Shown here one piece after another: positions 1-11,630 of a stretch of 43,121 bases of DNA. The stretch lies in the NCBI GenBank assembly GCA_000320545.1, contig ADNK01001132.1:1-43121 (forward strand), written 5' to 3'. The translations under genes and the position numbers were made by a program. Below the pieces are notes generated by a model. The model worked only from the letters and a program-made list of their open reading frames with translations, did not search any database and had not been told where the DNA came from. The first letter of the stretch is position 1. Each line of letters opens with the position of its first letter. Source of the stretch: Bigelowiella natans CCMP2755. Lineage: Eukaryota; Cercozoa; Chlorarachniophyceae.

Positions 1-27
1 GGTGTTGGTAGTATTTATATTATGATA

Positions 28-59
<32 letters not shown>

Positions 60-513
60 TACAACTACTACTACTACTGCTACTACTACTACTACTACTA
101 CTACTACGAATATGGTTGGTACCTGTCCATGTCAACGTCTCCTTCTATTGCCTTTAGCTTCATTATAATAATGCACATTCCACCACAATCACCACCACCA
201 CCACCACCACCACCAAAACAACAACAACAACAACACTTAATGTTATACTCAACAAGCAGGTAAAGACGAAGAGAATTTTCTTCACATAAATCATCATAGC
301 ACTAACTTTTGGTGTTGTGTTACTTCTACTGAATAATATATTGTGACTGCTGCTAATACTACTACTACTAATAATAATAATAATACTCTCTATCTCAAGA
401 GTGATAGTAGTGGTAGTAGTAGTAGTAGTAGTAGTAGTAGTACATGTGTTATTCTTCGAGATAGTAGTAACGGTTTTATTGTGCTGGCTATCTTTACTAA
501 CATATATCCATTG

Positions 514-544
<31 letters not shown>

Positions 545-1027
545 TACATATAAATACATTTAATATCGACGATGTACAACAAGAATTTATGCATATGTTA
601 TGTGTATTCAATATGTTCTCTGTGCATTCGAATGAAAGCAGCAGCAGCAGGAGGAGGAGGAGGAGGAGGAGGAGGAGGAGGAAGAAAGACAAATACACAC
701 ACACACACACACACACACACACTACTACTACTATCAAATAGTCGTCGCTATGCTTGCTAAAGAGCTTACCTCTCGCACTAGTGTACTTATATCTAATAGG
801 TATAATCTTTAGTGATTGTAGTAGTAGTAGTACCTTATAGTCCTTAGGTCCTGTTACTGTTGTTGTTCCTTCCGTTTGCTGAACAGAACATCCCATCTTC
901 TCCTACACATACATCAAGATATACTAGATACTGAGCTACTCATCACGAACAAACGAACACTGAAGAGCAAAAGGCATCATCATCATCATCATGATTATTC
1001 TCTCTTTATAAATTCTAGAGCCAAGGC

Positions 1028-1061
<34 letters not shown>

Positions 1062-2282
1062 ATTCTCATTCTTTTTCTTCTTATTATTATTATCCCTATT
1101 ATAGTGCTGCTGCTACTATTACTACTCCTACTGCTGCTGCTACGTCGTCATATTTTGATGATGCACACACACATACACACGCACACACACACACCAAAAT
1201 ACGGCAAAAGGCTGCATCCCCCTGAATACTCTCATTTCCACAGTTGTTTACAGTCACTTTGCCTCCTGTAACAGCAGCAAGAGCCTAAAAAATAACAATA
1301 ATTTATTCAAAGAGTAGAGCAATGGCCAGTTAAGATGATGACCAACACAATGTCATTGCATGATCATCACATAATTACTCCTTACTACTTCGGTGCTGCT
1401 TATCTCGATGATGATGATGATGAGTCACTTACTTTTAATTATCATCATCATTCGATTAATTAATTAATTAACAGCACAATTGTATTATTATTGAGTGGTA
1501 TTACCAGAGGATACGAGGCTGATGAGGCATCACCCTCCACATACCAATCGCTCTTATTTTCAAACCTATTGAAGAATAATCAATATCACTGTTCTTATCA
1601 AACTACTACGTACGCTACTACGACTACTACTACCACTACTACTATTTGATGGAGGTTAGTTGCGATAATTGTGGCCTCCTCCTCCTCCTTCTGCTAGCTT
1701 AATTATTATTCGGTGTAGATCGAAAAAGATGTTGATTGACTGTAGCATTGTTCCATAAGTAGTAAATGGTGGTGAGGAGTAGAAGAACACCTACCAACAT
1801 AAGTACTACTCGTGGTAACATAGACGAATCGATTGTTTTTCCTCTTTTCATTTTCTCATTCTTCTTCCTCTTCGTTTGCAGTTGGGTGGTATTACCAATC
1901 ACTACTTAGTTACTAACCAGCATTCTCTAAATAATTACCCTTTGTTTCCGACCCTAAACACATTTTGCCCTTCCTCTTTGATATCAATCCCTAACGAATG
2001 CGTGCACACAATATGTATTTATCTATTTTACTTAGTTGCATTTCATTGCATATTACCAAATTTCTTGAGTAGATCGATGGTTATGTCAATATAGGGCCGA
2101 GAGCACACACCTGACGATAATGGTGATGATGATGATGATGATGATGATTTTTCGTAATTGTTGGAATTGGTAGTGGCAGTGGTAGTAGTAATAGTGATGT
2201 AGTAACAATACTGTTTTGCAGCAATTGTGGTGAATTATGAATCAATGTCACCTATCATCATCATCATTATCATTATCATCAT

Positions 2283-2319
<37 letters not shown>

Positions 2320-2700
2320 CATTGTTTAATATCATCATCGTCATCATCATCATTATCATCATCATAACCCTCTCCCCTATCGTCCAAACGGAGAGTGACA
2401 GGTTCTCGAGCATAGGATGCACTAATAACATTAAGAATAACAATAATAATCATGAGAATGTACCAACACCAGCAGCAGTAGTTGTATCATCATCACATCA
2501 TTAACCTTATCATCATGATCATAGTGTAATATTCGTATATTAAAATAATAAATAAATAAATAGGAACAATAGTAAAGTGAAGAAGAATAAGGTGCAAGTA
2601 GGAGGCAGCAGAATGCTGGTAAGTTCCAATCTTCTTTGGCCTTCCAAATATGACTCTCTCTCAACGTCAACTTATGTTATTCTATACAACACATACAACA

Positions 2701-2765
<65 letters not shown>

Positions 2766-3130
2766 AGAATGTAGATAGATTATAGATTTTCAATAATGTA
2801 TATTTACTACTGGTGTGCCTATGCATACGAGATAGAGAGGGGAAGAGAAAGAGGGAGAGATATATTCTTTTCTTTTTACTACTTCTACTACTACTACCTG
2901 ATGAGAATTGATGAGACGTATTGGCTGCTGACATTAGCAGCTAAAACAATTTCGCCTCCCTTCCAACCATTTGGTGTTGTAGTGACGAGGATAGGAGGAC
3001 ACCCTTTGCCCTGAGAATCAATCAATGGATAGATATCGGTCAGTAAAGAGTATCACACTAGTACCACTACTACTACTAACCTCTTTGTATTCAATATCAC
3101 AACCTGTCGCCTTTAGAGCATCTACCTAAA

Positions 3131-3173
<43 letters not shown>

Positions 3174-4226
3174 ATTAGATGTGTGACGTATGGACGTAGC
3201 AATACAAACAATAAGAACAATTAATGAAAAAAAAAATAATAATGATGGCGATAATAATAAAAAAAATAATAAAAAAAAAAATAATAATAATAATAATAAT
3301 GGTGGCGATAATAGTAATAATGATGCTAATAGTTACCGCACGTTGTGAAGCATGAATCATCATCATCATCATCATGATGCAAATGTTGTTGTTGTTTTTC
3401 AAAGTACGTACTATTACCAGGTCTGCAATGGGGCGGACCTATTGCCAGCAGCAGCAGCAGCAAGAAAGTAGAAAGAAAGAAAGAAAGGAAAATAAGTTTG
3501 GATATACAGATGTTTGTCAACACCATAGCATAGAAGGGAAAAGAAAAAGAAGAAAAGGTTCTGTGGATCATCCTTGGCCAAAGAATATGTGTAGTTCAAG
3601 GAGGAGGAGGAGGAGGAGGAGGAGGAGGAGGGGAAAATGATGATGATGATGATGATGATGATAATGATGTTGAAGTGATGATGATGATGATGAGATGGGC
3701 TACAAATAGCGACTGTATGATAAATTTCTCTTATTCTTCCTCTCCAACAGCATCATCGTAAGACAAGAAGACTGCCGTTACTACTCTATCCTCTCTCACA
3801 ACGTATATAATTGAAGTAGCTGAAAGATACCTTCATTCGCTCATTTCCAGTTACAACGACCGATCCCTTATAATCACGCCAAGTCGTGTATCACAATATT
3901 CTTACCGTATCATCGAATAAAGGGAAAAAGAAGAAAATGAAGAAGAAGAAACGAGAGGGAAATTATGGAAAAGGTGGTGAAGATTTATTCTTGTTCTTCT
4001 TTCTGTCCTTGTGAGTGTTCGTTGTATATAATAAGCCGCAAGCTGGTTGATAGCAAGTGCATTATTATTTATAATAACAACCCTACCAACTTGTTGCTAG
4101 GAGTTATTCTATGGCTTAGTAGTATCTACCAACTTGTTCGTCCTGTACTACCTTTTCTTGTATAAGATTCACCGCAGTAGAAAGAAATCTCGTCGCAGTT
4201 CCTACATACGTAGTGTGCGTGCGTGC

Positions 4227-4257
<31 letters not shown>

Positions 4258-5192
4258 GTAGTGGTGGTAGTGGTAGTGGCACGGAATTATTCCTAAGGTA
4301 ATTATACGATAGAGCTCTTCGTCAGCATCTACCTGCATTTTTCATATAGAGCTCTGAGTCTGGGAGAGACAATTTGCCTAAAATTTGATTGGTAATAGCA
4401 ATAGTACATGTAGTGGTGATGGTGGTGAGATTGGCTACTGTGGATAATAAACGGTTACTACTAATCTTGGGTTAACAGATCAGTGTTATTGGTAGCTGAT
4501 ACTAATGTAATGAATAATAAGCAGAAAACCACCTCCAGAGCCCTGAATCGACAACACTTCCTTAGTATCATTCCAGCTGTATTGGACTCCTGCAAGATGG
4601 GTATAATTTTCACGGTAATCCATTTTTTATCATGAATCATATCAACAACATTCAGCAAAACATCATGTTCCATAATATTCCCTTGGTTGTGGTCACTGAC
4701 CCATCTTCTTCAACGCAAGCAGCATTACTTCAGTGTCGTCTGAGTGGAGCAGGCCGCTGACCTAAAAGGGTAACGATGTTATTACTCAGGTACAAACTCT
4801 TTATTGCCTTTGGTTATGGCCGCCTTCTCTTGTGAATCAATAATCCGTTGGTTACTACCTTACATTTCCCATTACCCAATGCCGCGAGGAGAAGAACCTC
4901 GAAAAGTATCAGTAGGCAAGAAAATTGATGATGCACATAGTGTATGATGATTTCCAAAAATATTAGTGATGTTACCCTGTTCGAGATGGATTTTGATCCA
5001 GGCACTGACACTGCTCCTTCAGCAATAGAAGGATGGACAAGTACCTTAAGAACGATGCGAGCATAAGAGAAGAAGAAGAAGAAGAAGACGAAGGGATAAC
5101 ACTGCAAATCAATCAATCCTTACCGTCTCAGGATCATCTATACTATCTTTTTTCTGGTCTACTTTGTCCTCCTCTCTAGGGTGTTTCGGCAT
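1..5192 (-). CDS. EPSP synthase, 3' end cut by the window edge
   Basis: 5-enolpyruvylshikimate-3-phosphate synthase, the sixth shikimate-pathway step (shikimate-3-phosphate plus PEP). Eighteen exons with consistent phases (minus, high to low): 5192-5124, 5044-4976, 4897-4859, 4761-4701, 4589-4533, 4377-4333, 4201-4152, 3866-3831, 3438-3418, 3125-3081, 3010-2898, 2421-2369, 2110-2057, 1990-1939, 1565-1505, 1284-1195, 899-834, 157-123. Visible motifs in order: PGSKSISNR (PEP/S3P-binding lysine), LLHSDDTEVM, NAGTATRFLS, TGNERMKVRPIADL, VSSQYVSSIL, YAREPVTLRL, VEGDASSASY, SIQGDAAF and LKAIEGDVDMD. The spelling resembles the EPSPS domain of fungal AROM rather than plant EPSPS: Phe follows Arg in the NAGTA motif where plants have Pro. 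The start is the ATG 23 codons before VLVHPS; the frame stays open a little further upstream behind a possible acceptor near 5222, so fusion to another AROM domain is not excluded. Exon 9 is only 21 nt. The C-terminal part lies beyond base 1. Confidence 0.96.
405..724. repeat. Microsatellite cluster in EPSPS intron
   Basis: Within one intron (between exons 899-834 and 157-123): GTA run 405-441, AT run 513-545, GGA run 646-682 and AC run 695-722. Neighbouring runs of CTA (63-107) and CAC/CAA (190-235) flank the last visible exon. Confidence 0.95.
1030..1192. repeat. CAT, CTG/CTA and CA microsatellites in EPSPS intron
   Basis: CAT run 1030-1061, CTA/CTG triplets 1105-1142 and CA run 1165-1193. 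The CA run abuts the donor of the exon 1284-1195 on the minus strand. Confidence 0.9.
2275..2760. repeat. GTA, CAT, CA and TA microsatellites in EPSPS introns
   Basis: GTA run 2287-2318 and CAT runs 2253-2280 and 2333-2365 flank the 53-nt exon 2421-2369; a CA run (2696-2730) passes into a TA run (2731-2760). Confidence 0.9.
3132..3682. repeat. TAG, AAT, GGA and ATG microsatellites in EPSPS introns
   Basis: TAG run 3134-3166 lies immediately beside exon 3125-3081 (in its upstream intron on the minus strand). A/AAT-rich tract 3224-3300, CAT run 3355-3375, GGA run 3600-3630 and ATG run 3637-3662 also occur. Confidence 0.9.
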
Positions 5193-5467
5193 GATCGGGA
5201 AGTCGACGTAACTCTTTTTCTTGGGGGGGGTATTGAATTACGAAGTAAGCCACTCGATGATTACGATGTATGTCGCAGTTCATAAATTGATCCTTTTTAC
5301 ATATAAACAAAGAGTGTCAGGAGCACAAGAAGCATTTGGCAAATTTCCCATTGTATTCACTCGATACGACTGCATTTTGTGGATGTCGCACCTCAGGAAG
5401 CATGAGAGTTGCTACTACTACTACTACAACGTGCAACCACTGTTTATTCTCCTGCCCAACAAGCACA
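5193..5467. promoter_or_regulatory. Divergent intergenic region, EPSPS / unknown gene
   Basis: About 275 bases separate the inferred EPSPS start (minus) from the start of the next gene (plus), so both 5' UTRs and promoters must fit here unless upstream exons exist. It holds a run of eight G at 5224-5231 (a C-rich tract on the minus strand, possibly part of an acceptor). I see no clear TATA box. Confidence 0.35.
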
Positions 5468-7397
5468 ATGTCCGCAAATGATGATAATGATGCCAGAGAC
5501 GATCAGCCAGTAAGAAGACTCGGCATGCAGATGATTGATTTAGGTTTAGAAGAAGAGAAAGCTAAGAAACGAAAGGAGGATGAAATCCAACAGAAAAAGA
5601 TCTTGGAGAACCAGAAAATCACTTTCTTGAAGATGCATAAGAAAATCAACAGGCTGAAAACGATGCAGGACAGGTCTTTTTCTTTTCATAGCTTTGTCCA
5701 CTGCTGATTATTTAATCTATTTACTTCATTTCTAGAGTAAAATTTATCTCTGAGCAAGAGAAAAAAAACGAGAAAATTCTTGGAGTTAAGGTAAGAGCAA
5801 AAAAAATTAGCTTTCCTCGTCCATAATTGCACTATATTGGACATCCACAGATGCAGAAGTACGCTAGATACACTTCTTCAACTATGATGATATTTATCAG
5901 GCTGATTGTGGAAATCACAAAGAGTTTATTGAAAGAATGGAAGGATTTGGCGTGGAAGAAAAGTTTCAGTACCAACTGCTGATATTAGCTTACAACGCCA
6001 TAGACAAAGCCGAATATAAAGAAAAATTGGCTGGGATGACCGATTCGAAGGATAAGTCACAGTTTGTGAAAGACTGCATAAAGTAAATACAGAAGCTTCT
6101 TGCATGATGACAATGCATACGTGACACCCTACTTCACACATTTTGTATCACATATTTGCAGTACATTCAACGACTATCAAAAACTTTCTAAGGAGGAACA
6201 AGCTGCAAAATCCTTTTCATTCACGAGAGAGGAAATGAAAAAAATTGCATTTGGGAATGCAGCTGCGCAGGTTATATGTAATCTGTAGCAGTAGCCACAT
6301 AATTAATCCCATTCCGAGCAACAACAGCTATACGCAGCTGTAAATTTCCATTCAAATTCTCAGAATCACCACATGTATTCTAGGAATATAACAAGGCCAA
6401 TAAGACACATTATCTCAGGTTTAATATTCCAAAGGTTATGTACAAATGACTTTTGCAGTAGTGTTAATGAATGTGAAAGAGTAGTTTTCTGATTTAGTCT
6501 TTGTTCTAATTGTCGCTACGACTCCTATCATCGTCGTCATTGTTATGGTAGTGTTTTGCATTGGTGATATATATCTCTATAAGGAGTATATGTTGTCGAT
6601 TCTCCAATATACCTCCTCCCATCTATCTATCGTTGATGACATATCTAATTATCCACCGTAGGGCTACAAATGGAAAACCGTCGCTGTTCCTCTCCCGGCA
6701 TCAGTTACTAATAGTAACAAATCTCAAAGAGAAGGCGGAAGGTAATACAAACAAATTTGCTAGGTCTATAATATATTGCGGTGATAGTCAATAACAACGA
6801 AGAAGCTGAAAAGGAGATAGATTAGCGAGCCACCTCTCGTTTTGCTCCTTTTCCCCCAGTAGAAAAAAAGAGAAAGAGACTATTCAAAATCTTGATTTAA
6901 TGATAGCGTAACATTACACTACTTGCTCGCTCTAATTGTTGTTGCTGTTGTTGTCTTCTATGGTATTGTGGTCTTTGCATCATCGTGATATTGTTAACAT
7001 TCTACAATTTTGGTTGCCTACTACTCGATACGACAGAGAGCTTATTATTGTTCAACATCCCAAGAAGGACGGATTGTGTGAATTCCCGTTTGTGAGGAGT
7101 AAATATCCAGTCAGAATCACCATTCCCAAATCTTGGGATAGAAACAAATATGAAAATGGAGACGTCATAGGAGTGAGGTATAACGTCGACATTCCTATTC
7201 TCCATGACAAATAGCTTGTCCAAATTTGAAATCTCGTGCATGTGCAGGGACGATAAGGACATAATAATTTCCACATTCCAACTTATCTTGACAGATTGAA
7301 GGAAAAAGGACCTGTGATGAGTTTGGATGTGCCACCCGGAGTAAGAGCAGGTGATGTCATTCTCATCCACGTGGATGTGTCCAGCAGAAATTCTTGA
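5468..7397 (+). CDS. Unrecognised multi-exon protein, about 305 aa
   Basis: I do not recognise the family. Phase-consistent exons: 5468-5673, 5736-5790, 5901-6082, 6162-6270, 7037-7177 and 7295-7397, with two tentative links, 6319-6418 and a 22-nt micro-exon 6459-6480, that keep the frame open. The N-terminal half is charged and helical (a long Lys/Glu segment after MSANDDND). A middle segment contains EFIERMEGFGVEEKFQYQLL. The C-terminal part contains PVRITIPKSWDRNKYENGD and MSLDVPPGVRAGDVILIHVD, which looks beta-rich; VPPGVRAGD superficially recalls the DnaJ C-terminal domain, but nothing else supports that. The ATG at 5468 follows an open frame, so a start further upstream (5336) is possible. 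If the tentative exons are wrong, this may be two genes. Divergent from EPSPS. Confidence 0.6.
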
Positions 7398-7599
7398 TTG
7401 TGCAAACTGATGGAAGTATTACCTGTGCACATAGCATTCGTAACAAGATTGTATCGACATACGCACATTATTTGGCACGCATACGCCAATACGATGATGT
7501 GTGTCTTAGATCTTTAGTAATAAACTTTGTACATGGATTCCGTTTTAATACTCAATGATTTTCTCACTGATTCCATCGCTACACGTAGTGTTACGAAAT
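7398..7599. other. 3' flank of the unknown gene
   Basis: About 200 bases with an AATAAA-type word (taataaac near 7519) that could serve as a poly(A) signal; nothing else is supported. Confidence 0.35.
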
Positions 7600-10540
7600 G
7601 AAATGCGTATGTGAACATGATTGAGCTATCAAACCATGCCTACGCCATTCACGATGCTGTTCATTCATGGACTAGATGAAATGCTCACATCGCATTGTCA
7701 TTGTGCGCAAGCAAATGTGGACATGATGCATGAAATTTGTGCCCTGTCGTTGATGTCCGCATCGGCCCGTGTTTCTTTTCAGCTGTGCATGGTCAGCCGT
7801 TTCGTCTCATCATTTCGATTCATGATGGCATTGAGTTGGTTTCGTGGTGCGAGCTGTCAAATTTGCGGTCAAGCACGACTCAGATGCATTGTCATTGTTC
7901 GTGCACGAAACGACATGTACACTATAACACATGCAATTGACACTTACAGAATTGCTCTCAAATTGTTTTTCCCTGTCACATCAAGTTGTGGATCCAGCAT
8001 GACACAGAAACATCACAGTGTGATGATGCTTTGTTGCACACATCAGGTGCAGTGTCGGATGCAGCAGAGTTGAAATTGGGATTGAAGGCGAAAAGCAAAT
8101 CCTGAGGGAAGTGCAAGATCAACAATGTGGGATGTGCATTTGCACAGAGACTGTGATGCTGGAAGGCGTGAAAGCGTTCCCTTCATCAATGTTGCTGTTT
8201 GACGGAAGAAACGACATCACGTTCACAAGTGGTGCGTGGCCTTGGAGCAATTTCTTGAGAACGTTTTTGCCATGATGGACACGCAACACCATGCCAGCAT
8301 GCACAACACTCACATGTGATGTTGCTTTGTCCATTGTCACTTGTCCAGAGAGACACTGTCGGAGTTGCCTCACGCGCCTGCGCACGCTGTGTGCGAGGCA
8401 AGTTTGCAGTTGAAAGTTGTAGCTGACACCAGTGTCAATCTTGACAAAATGTGACATGCAGAAAAGGCACACATCCAATGGAATCCACCACCACCTGCCT
8501 GGTCAGATGGTGCACTGTTGACAATGCCACGTGTCAAAAGAATGCCAAATGCACTCATCAAACAAAAGTCAACACTTGAAATCCATCTTTCACATTGGAA
8601 CATCAAAGTGTTTTTTCAATTCATCCCAATCACCACACAATTTGTCTGCCCAATCAAAATGGTTGAAAGCAATGACACCATCATCCCAAAAAATGTTCAC
8701 GATGACATTGATGAAAACAAGTGTTGCTGTGATCACACTCATGGCATCCACACATCCACACTGTTGCAACATGTCAACAGAAATTGTTTGCAATTGACTC
8801 TTTCAAATGACAAATGACAATTTGACAATTGCCTTGAATTTGTGCCTTCAGGCCAACAAGAAGGCCCCCAATGAACATGCATCATCCCATGAAGGACATT
8901 TTCTTGATCTTGAACAATTGGGTGCATTCCAGAAATTCCAAAATTTGTTTCCATGAATGTCAGAATGACCTTCCAAAACATTCCCATTGGAAACAAATGT
9001 CGTGATTGAAACCAAAATTGTGAACCAAGTTGCGAGTGAAATTGTTCACAAATCACATCACACAATGTCTGGAATGTGTCATTTGATGAAATTGCATGTT
9101 TTCATTGTCTGACATCTGCACGTTTCAGTGCAAAATGCACAATCTGGAAACACGTAGACGTTCTTGGATGGTCCAATTTCTTCTCCACAGTGATGACACA
9201 TTTCACTTTTGCATGTGCATTTCTTCACATTTCCCACAATTTTCTTGTGGAAGATGCCAAAGAGTGGGAATTCAAGCATTGATCTTCACCAGCCATGCTA
9301 GCATGGGTTCTGTGACATGTGCCAGCAGGTGGACGACCTGAATCAATCACTTTGGCTCGACTTCTCCCAGGAACAGTGATTTTGCAATTTCGACATGATG
9401 AAAAGGACACCTCAAATCACTTCCACGATGACTTGGGACGTGACGTTTTGGAATTGTTTTCCAAGTGTCATTTGGGACAGATGTCTAGATGTCAATGATT
9501 CAACGTTTTCTCTGAAAATTTTTTTTCATGTCAATGATGAGAAAATCTTCTTTGGACACGTGCCTGACTTCCATCAGTCTTTCCAGCCACGTGCTCTGGT
9601 CAGACAATTCTTTCAATGCTGGAATGCCTCCTGTGACTTTCCTCCTGTTCCTGCACGCTCTCCAACTTGCTCGCTGCCTTCGTTTTCATCCCAGCTGCAG
9701 CACACGACGCCAGTGCTCTGTTTGGATCCACACTGATGTGTCTGATGTGAACGTGCACATTCAAATCGGACAACACCGTTGATTTTGTGAAGGTCGATCC
9801 AATTGGGTCGATCGAAAAATTGACGATGATCGACCGCACAAATCGATGCACACACAAGCCCAAACAGTCACAATTGCTCACGACCTTCTGAGATGACTCA
9901 TTGAGGCCCAACGCAATTGGTTTCCGAGTGGCAACTCCCAAATCGAACGATCGACGACAGGAGAGGGCACAGAAACAATCACTCACAGAGATCCACGCTT
10001 CAGACAAATCATCAACTGTCAGTTGCCACATTGAGACAAGACATTGTGCACAAAAAAGGCAAAATTCCATGAATGCCCTGCAAAAGACAATGACACAAGC
10101 CATCATCTGTCATGATTTTAACACTTGCGACACAATGCGCCAGACGTCAGGTGCACACGTGGCTGACAGTTCAATTCACGGGCAAAATTTCAAAAAAAGA
10201 ATTTCCTCACATACAACTTCAGGAAGGATGTGCATGTGAGTATCATTCAATTTCTCACAGAATTTCAAAAAATGGCGCACAGTTTTGTCAAAACGAAATG
10301 CATTTTCCCACTCTGGAAGAAATCCAGACATTTTTACGTACAGTAGGAAATACTCGTAGATATTTCTCGTGAGACTAGTCATTTCTCATTTCCGTTGAGA
10401 ACTGAGAAAACGTTTGGGTTTTGGAAAGGAGATTTCGGCCTATTTTTCGCCGAAACCCCGGTTTTCTGCAATTTTCCCAGACCGTTATGGTTAAATGATC
10501 ACGAACAATGGTCCTACTCGTAACACCATTTTAAAGTATC
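7600..10540 (-). mobile_element. TpA-depleted island with decayed Ty3/gypsy-like traces
   Basis: About 3 kb without an intact gene. TpA is almost absent: none from 8422 to 9154 and none from 9488 to 10118. On the minus strand one frame reads KIDTGVSYNF (around 8405-8440), the shape of a retroviral-type aspartic protease active site (DTG/DSG). Downstream in minus orientation, about 7640-7860, broken frames contain stretches like the APxTF...MNR and DDIxIYS motifs of gypsy reverse transcriptase, interrupted by stops and indels. Upstream in minus orientation a Cys-rich frame (9079-9279) has CHHCGEE and CAFC pairs where a gag zinc knuckle might lie. The order protease then RT fits gag-pol. No LTRs were identified and the boundaries are compositional. 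The RT reading is weak; the protease reading is moderate. Confidence 0.45.
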
Positions 10541-10571
10541 CATTATCCAACACACACCGTAGACACTAACA

Positions 10572-11630
10572 ATGGGTTGCAACCAATCACGAGATTCTCC
10601 TCAGAAGAAACTTGCACTGAAGGTATGCAAGACAGGATGCCATCATTAGGCTGATCATGTCAACACCAACAGCAAAACCATAATAGAAATCGAAAAAAAA
10701 AATCGATCTTGTTTCGTTCCATCGTTTAACCTTTGATTCTCTTTTCACGGCAATGCTACGCAATAAAGCATACAAACATCACTCTCCCCACTATCGATGT
10801 TCATTTAGATGTACGAATGCTTCGGGAAGGGCGACATTAAGGGCATCGTGGATGCAGGTTCAGAAGACATGTCCTTCAACTTTGTTGGTGGCGGGCCGTA
10901 CAAGGGGAAGTTTGAGGGTAAAGCCAATGTCGAGAAATTTTTTGGCCTCATTGGGAAGCATTGGGGTGGACCGAAAGGTGTAACCATCGAGTTCTCCCCT
11001 TCTGACTTCAAGCAGTACGGCGAAAGCAAATTGGAAAACACGGTTACCATCAAGCACCTCACCCCTGAAGGCAAGGTGATCTTTGGAACGGAGACACATA
11101 CATGGACGTTCAAGGATGGAAAATGGTCAGCAATAACGGTCTCCCCGAACGATCCAGTGGACATGCACGCTGCTGCCTTCGTCGAAGGAAAACATAATCA
11201 GGCCATCATCCTCTGTCAGATGTGCTGGAGCCTCTTCGGGCAGGGTAGAACAGATGAAATCATCAAGCACTGCAATCTTGAAAATGCTGTGTTTGATCTT
11301 ATGAGCGGAGAGGAAGGGATCGATAAGGTTCCGTACGGGGGCAAGTACATCAACGGGGTGGAGGGAAAAGGATTTGAGATCCCCTTCAAGAAGATGCAAG
11401 AATCCTGGGTATTCGACAAGGATTTCGTGTTCAAGCCAACCGAGTTCACAGCGATGGCCAACGTTGTGACCATGACAGCAGAGATTGACTGCATGACTGT
11501 GGGTGGAAAGAAAATCAAAGGCACGGAGACGCACACTGCTGTCTGTGAGAGAGATGCCAACGGCATCCTGAAAACCAAGTCGTGGACCATTACAAATGGC
11601 AAGCATCACGTCCAGGCGTTTGCAACTTGA
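10572..11630 (+). CDS. Tandem SnoaL/NTF2-like domain protein, probably N-terminally acylated
   Basis: Two exons, 10572-10622 and 10809-11630 (intron gtatgc...tttag), giving about 290 aa. Exon 1 encodes only 17 residues starting MGCNQS: Gly2, Cys3 and Ser6 form a classic N-myristoylation motif with a palmitoylatable Cys, so membrane attachment is inferred. Exon 2 encodes two similar domains of about 125 residues. Each has an N-terminal helical part (MYECFGKGDIKGIVDA; CWSLFGQGRTDEIIKHC), then a GGPYKGKFEGKANVEKFF-like segment, and later a GTETHTW / GTETHTA strand. This is the layout of SnoaL-like (NTF2 superfamily) domains. These folds act as small-molecule enzymes or as binding scaffolds; no substrate can be named. 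Internal duplication is visible from GKY/GPY...FF and the repeated GTETHT. The gene sits alone between two TpA-depleted islands but has normal TpA use itself. Confidence 0.8.

Noticed and set aside
343-1271. Frames encoding poly-Ser, poly-His, poly-Leu and poly-Arg
   Set aside because: Translations of intronic microsatellites on the strand opposite EPSPS.
5851-5900. ATG-led frame MQKYARYTSSTMMIF as an exon of the unknown gene
   Set aside because: Direct joining of 5790 to 5901 keeps phase 0, and the segment has no usable donor.
9079-9279. Cys-rich minus frame as an intact zinc-finger protein
   Set aside because: Cys spacing matches no known finger exactly, and the frame lies in a decayed island; kept only as a possible gag trace.
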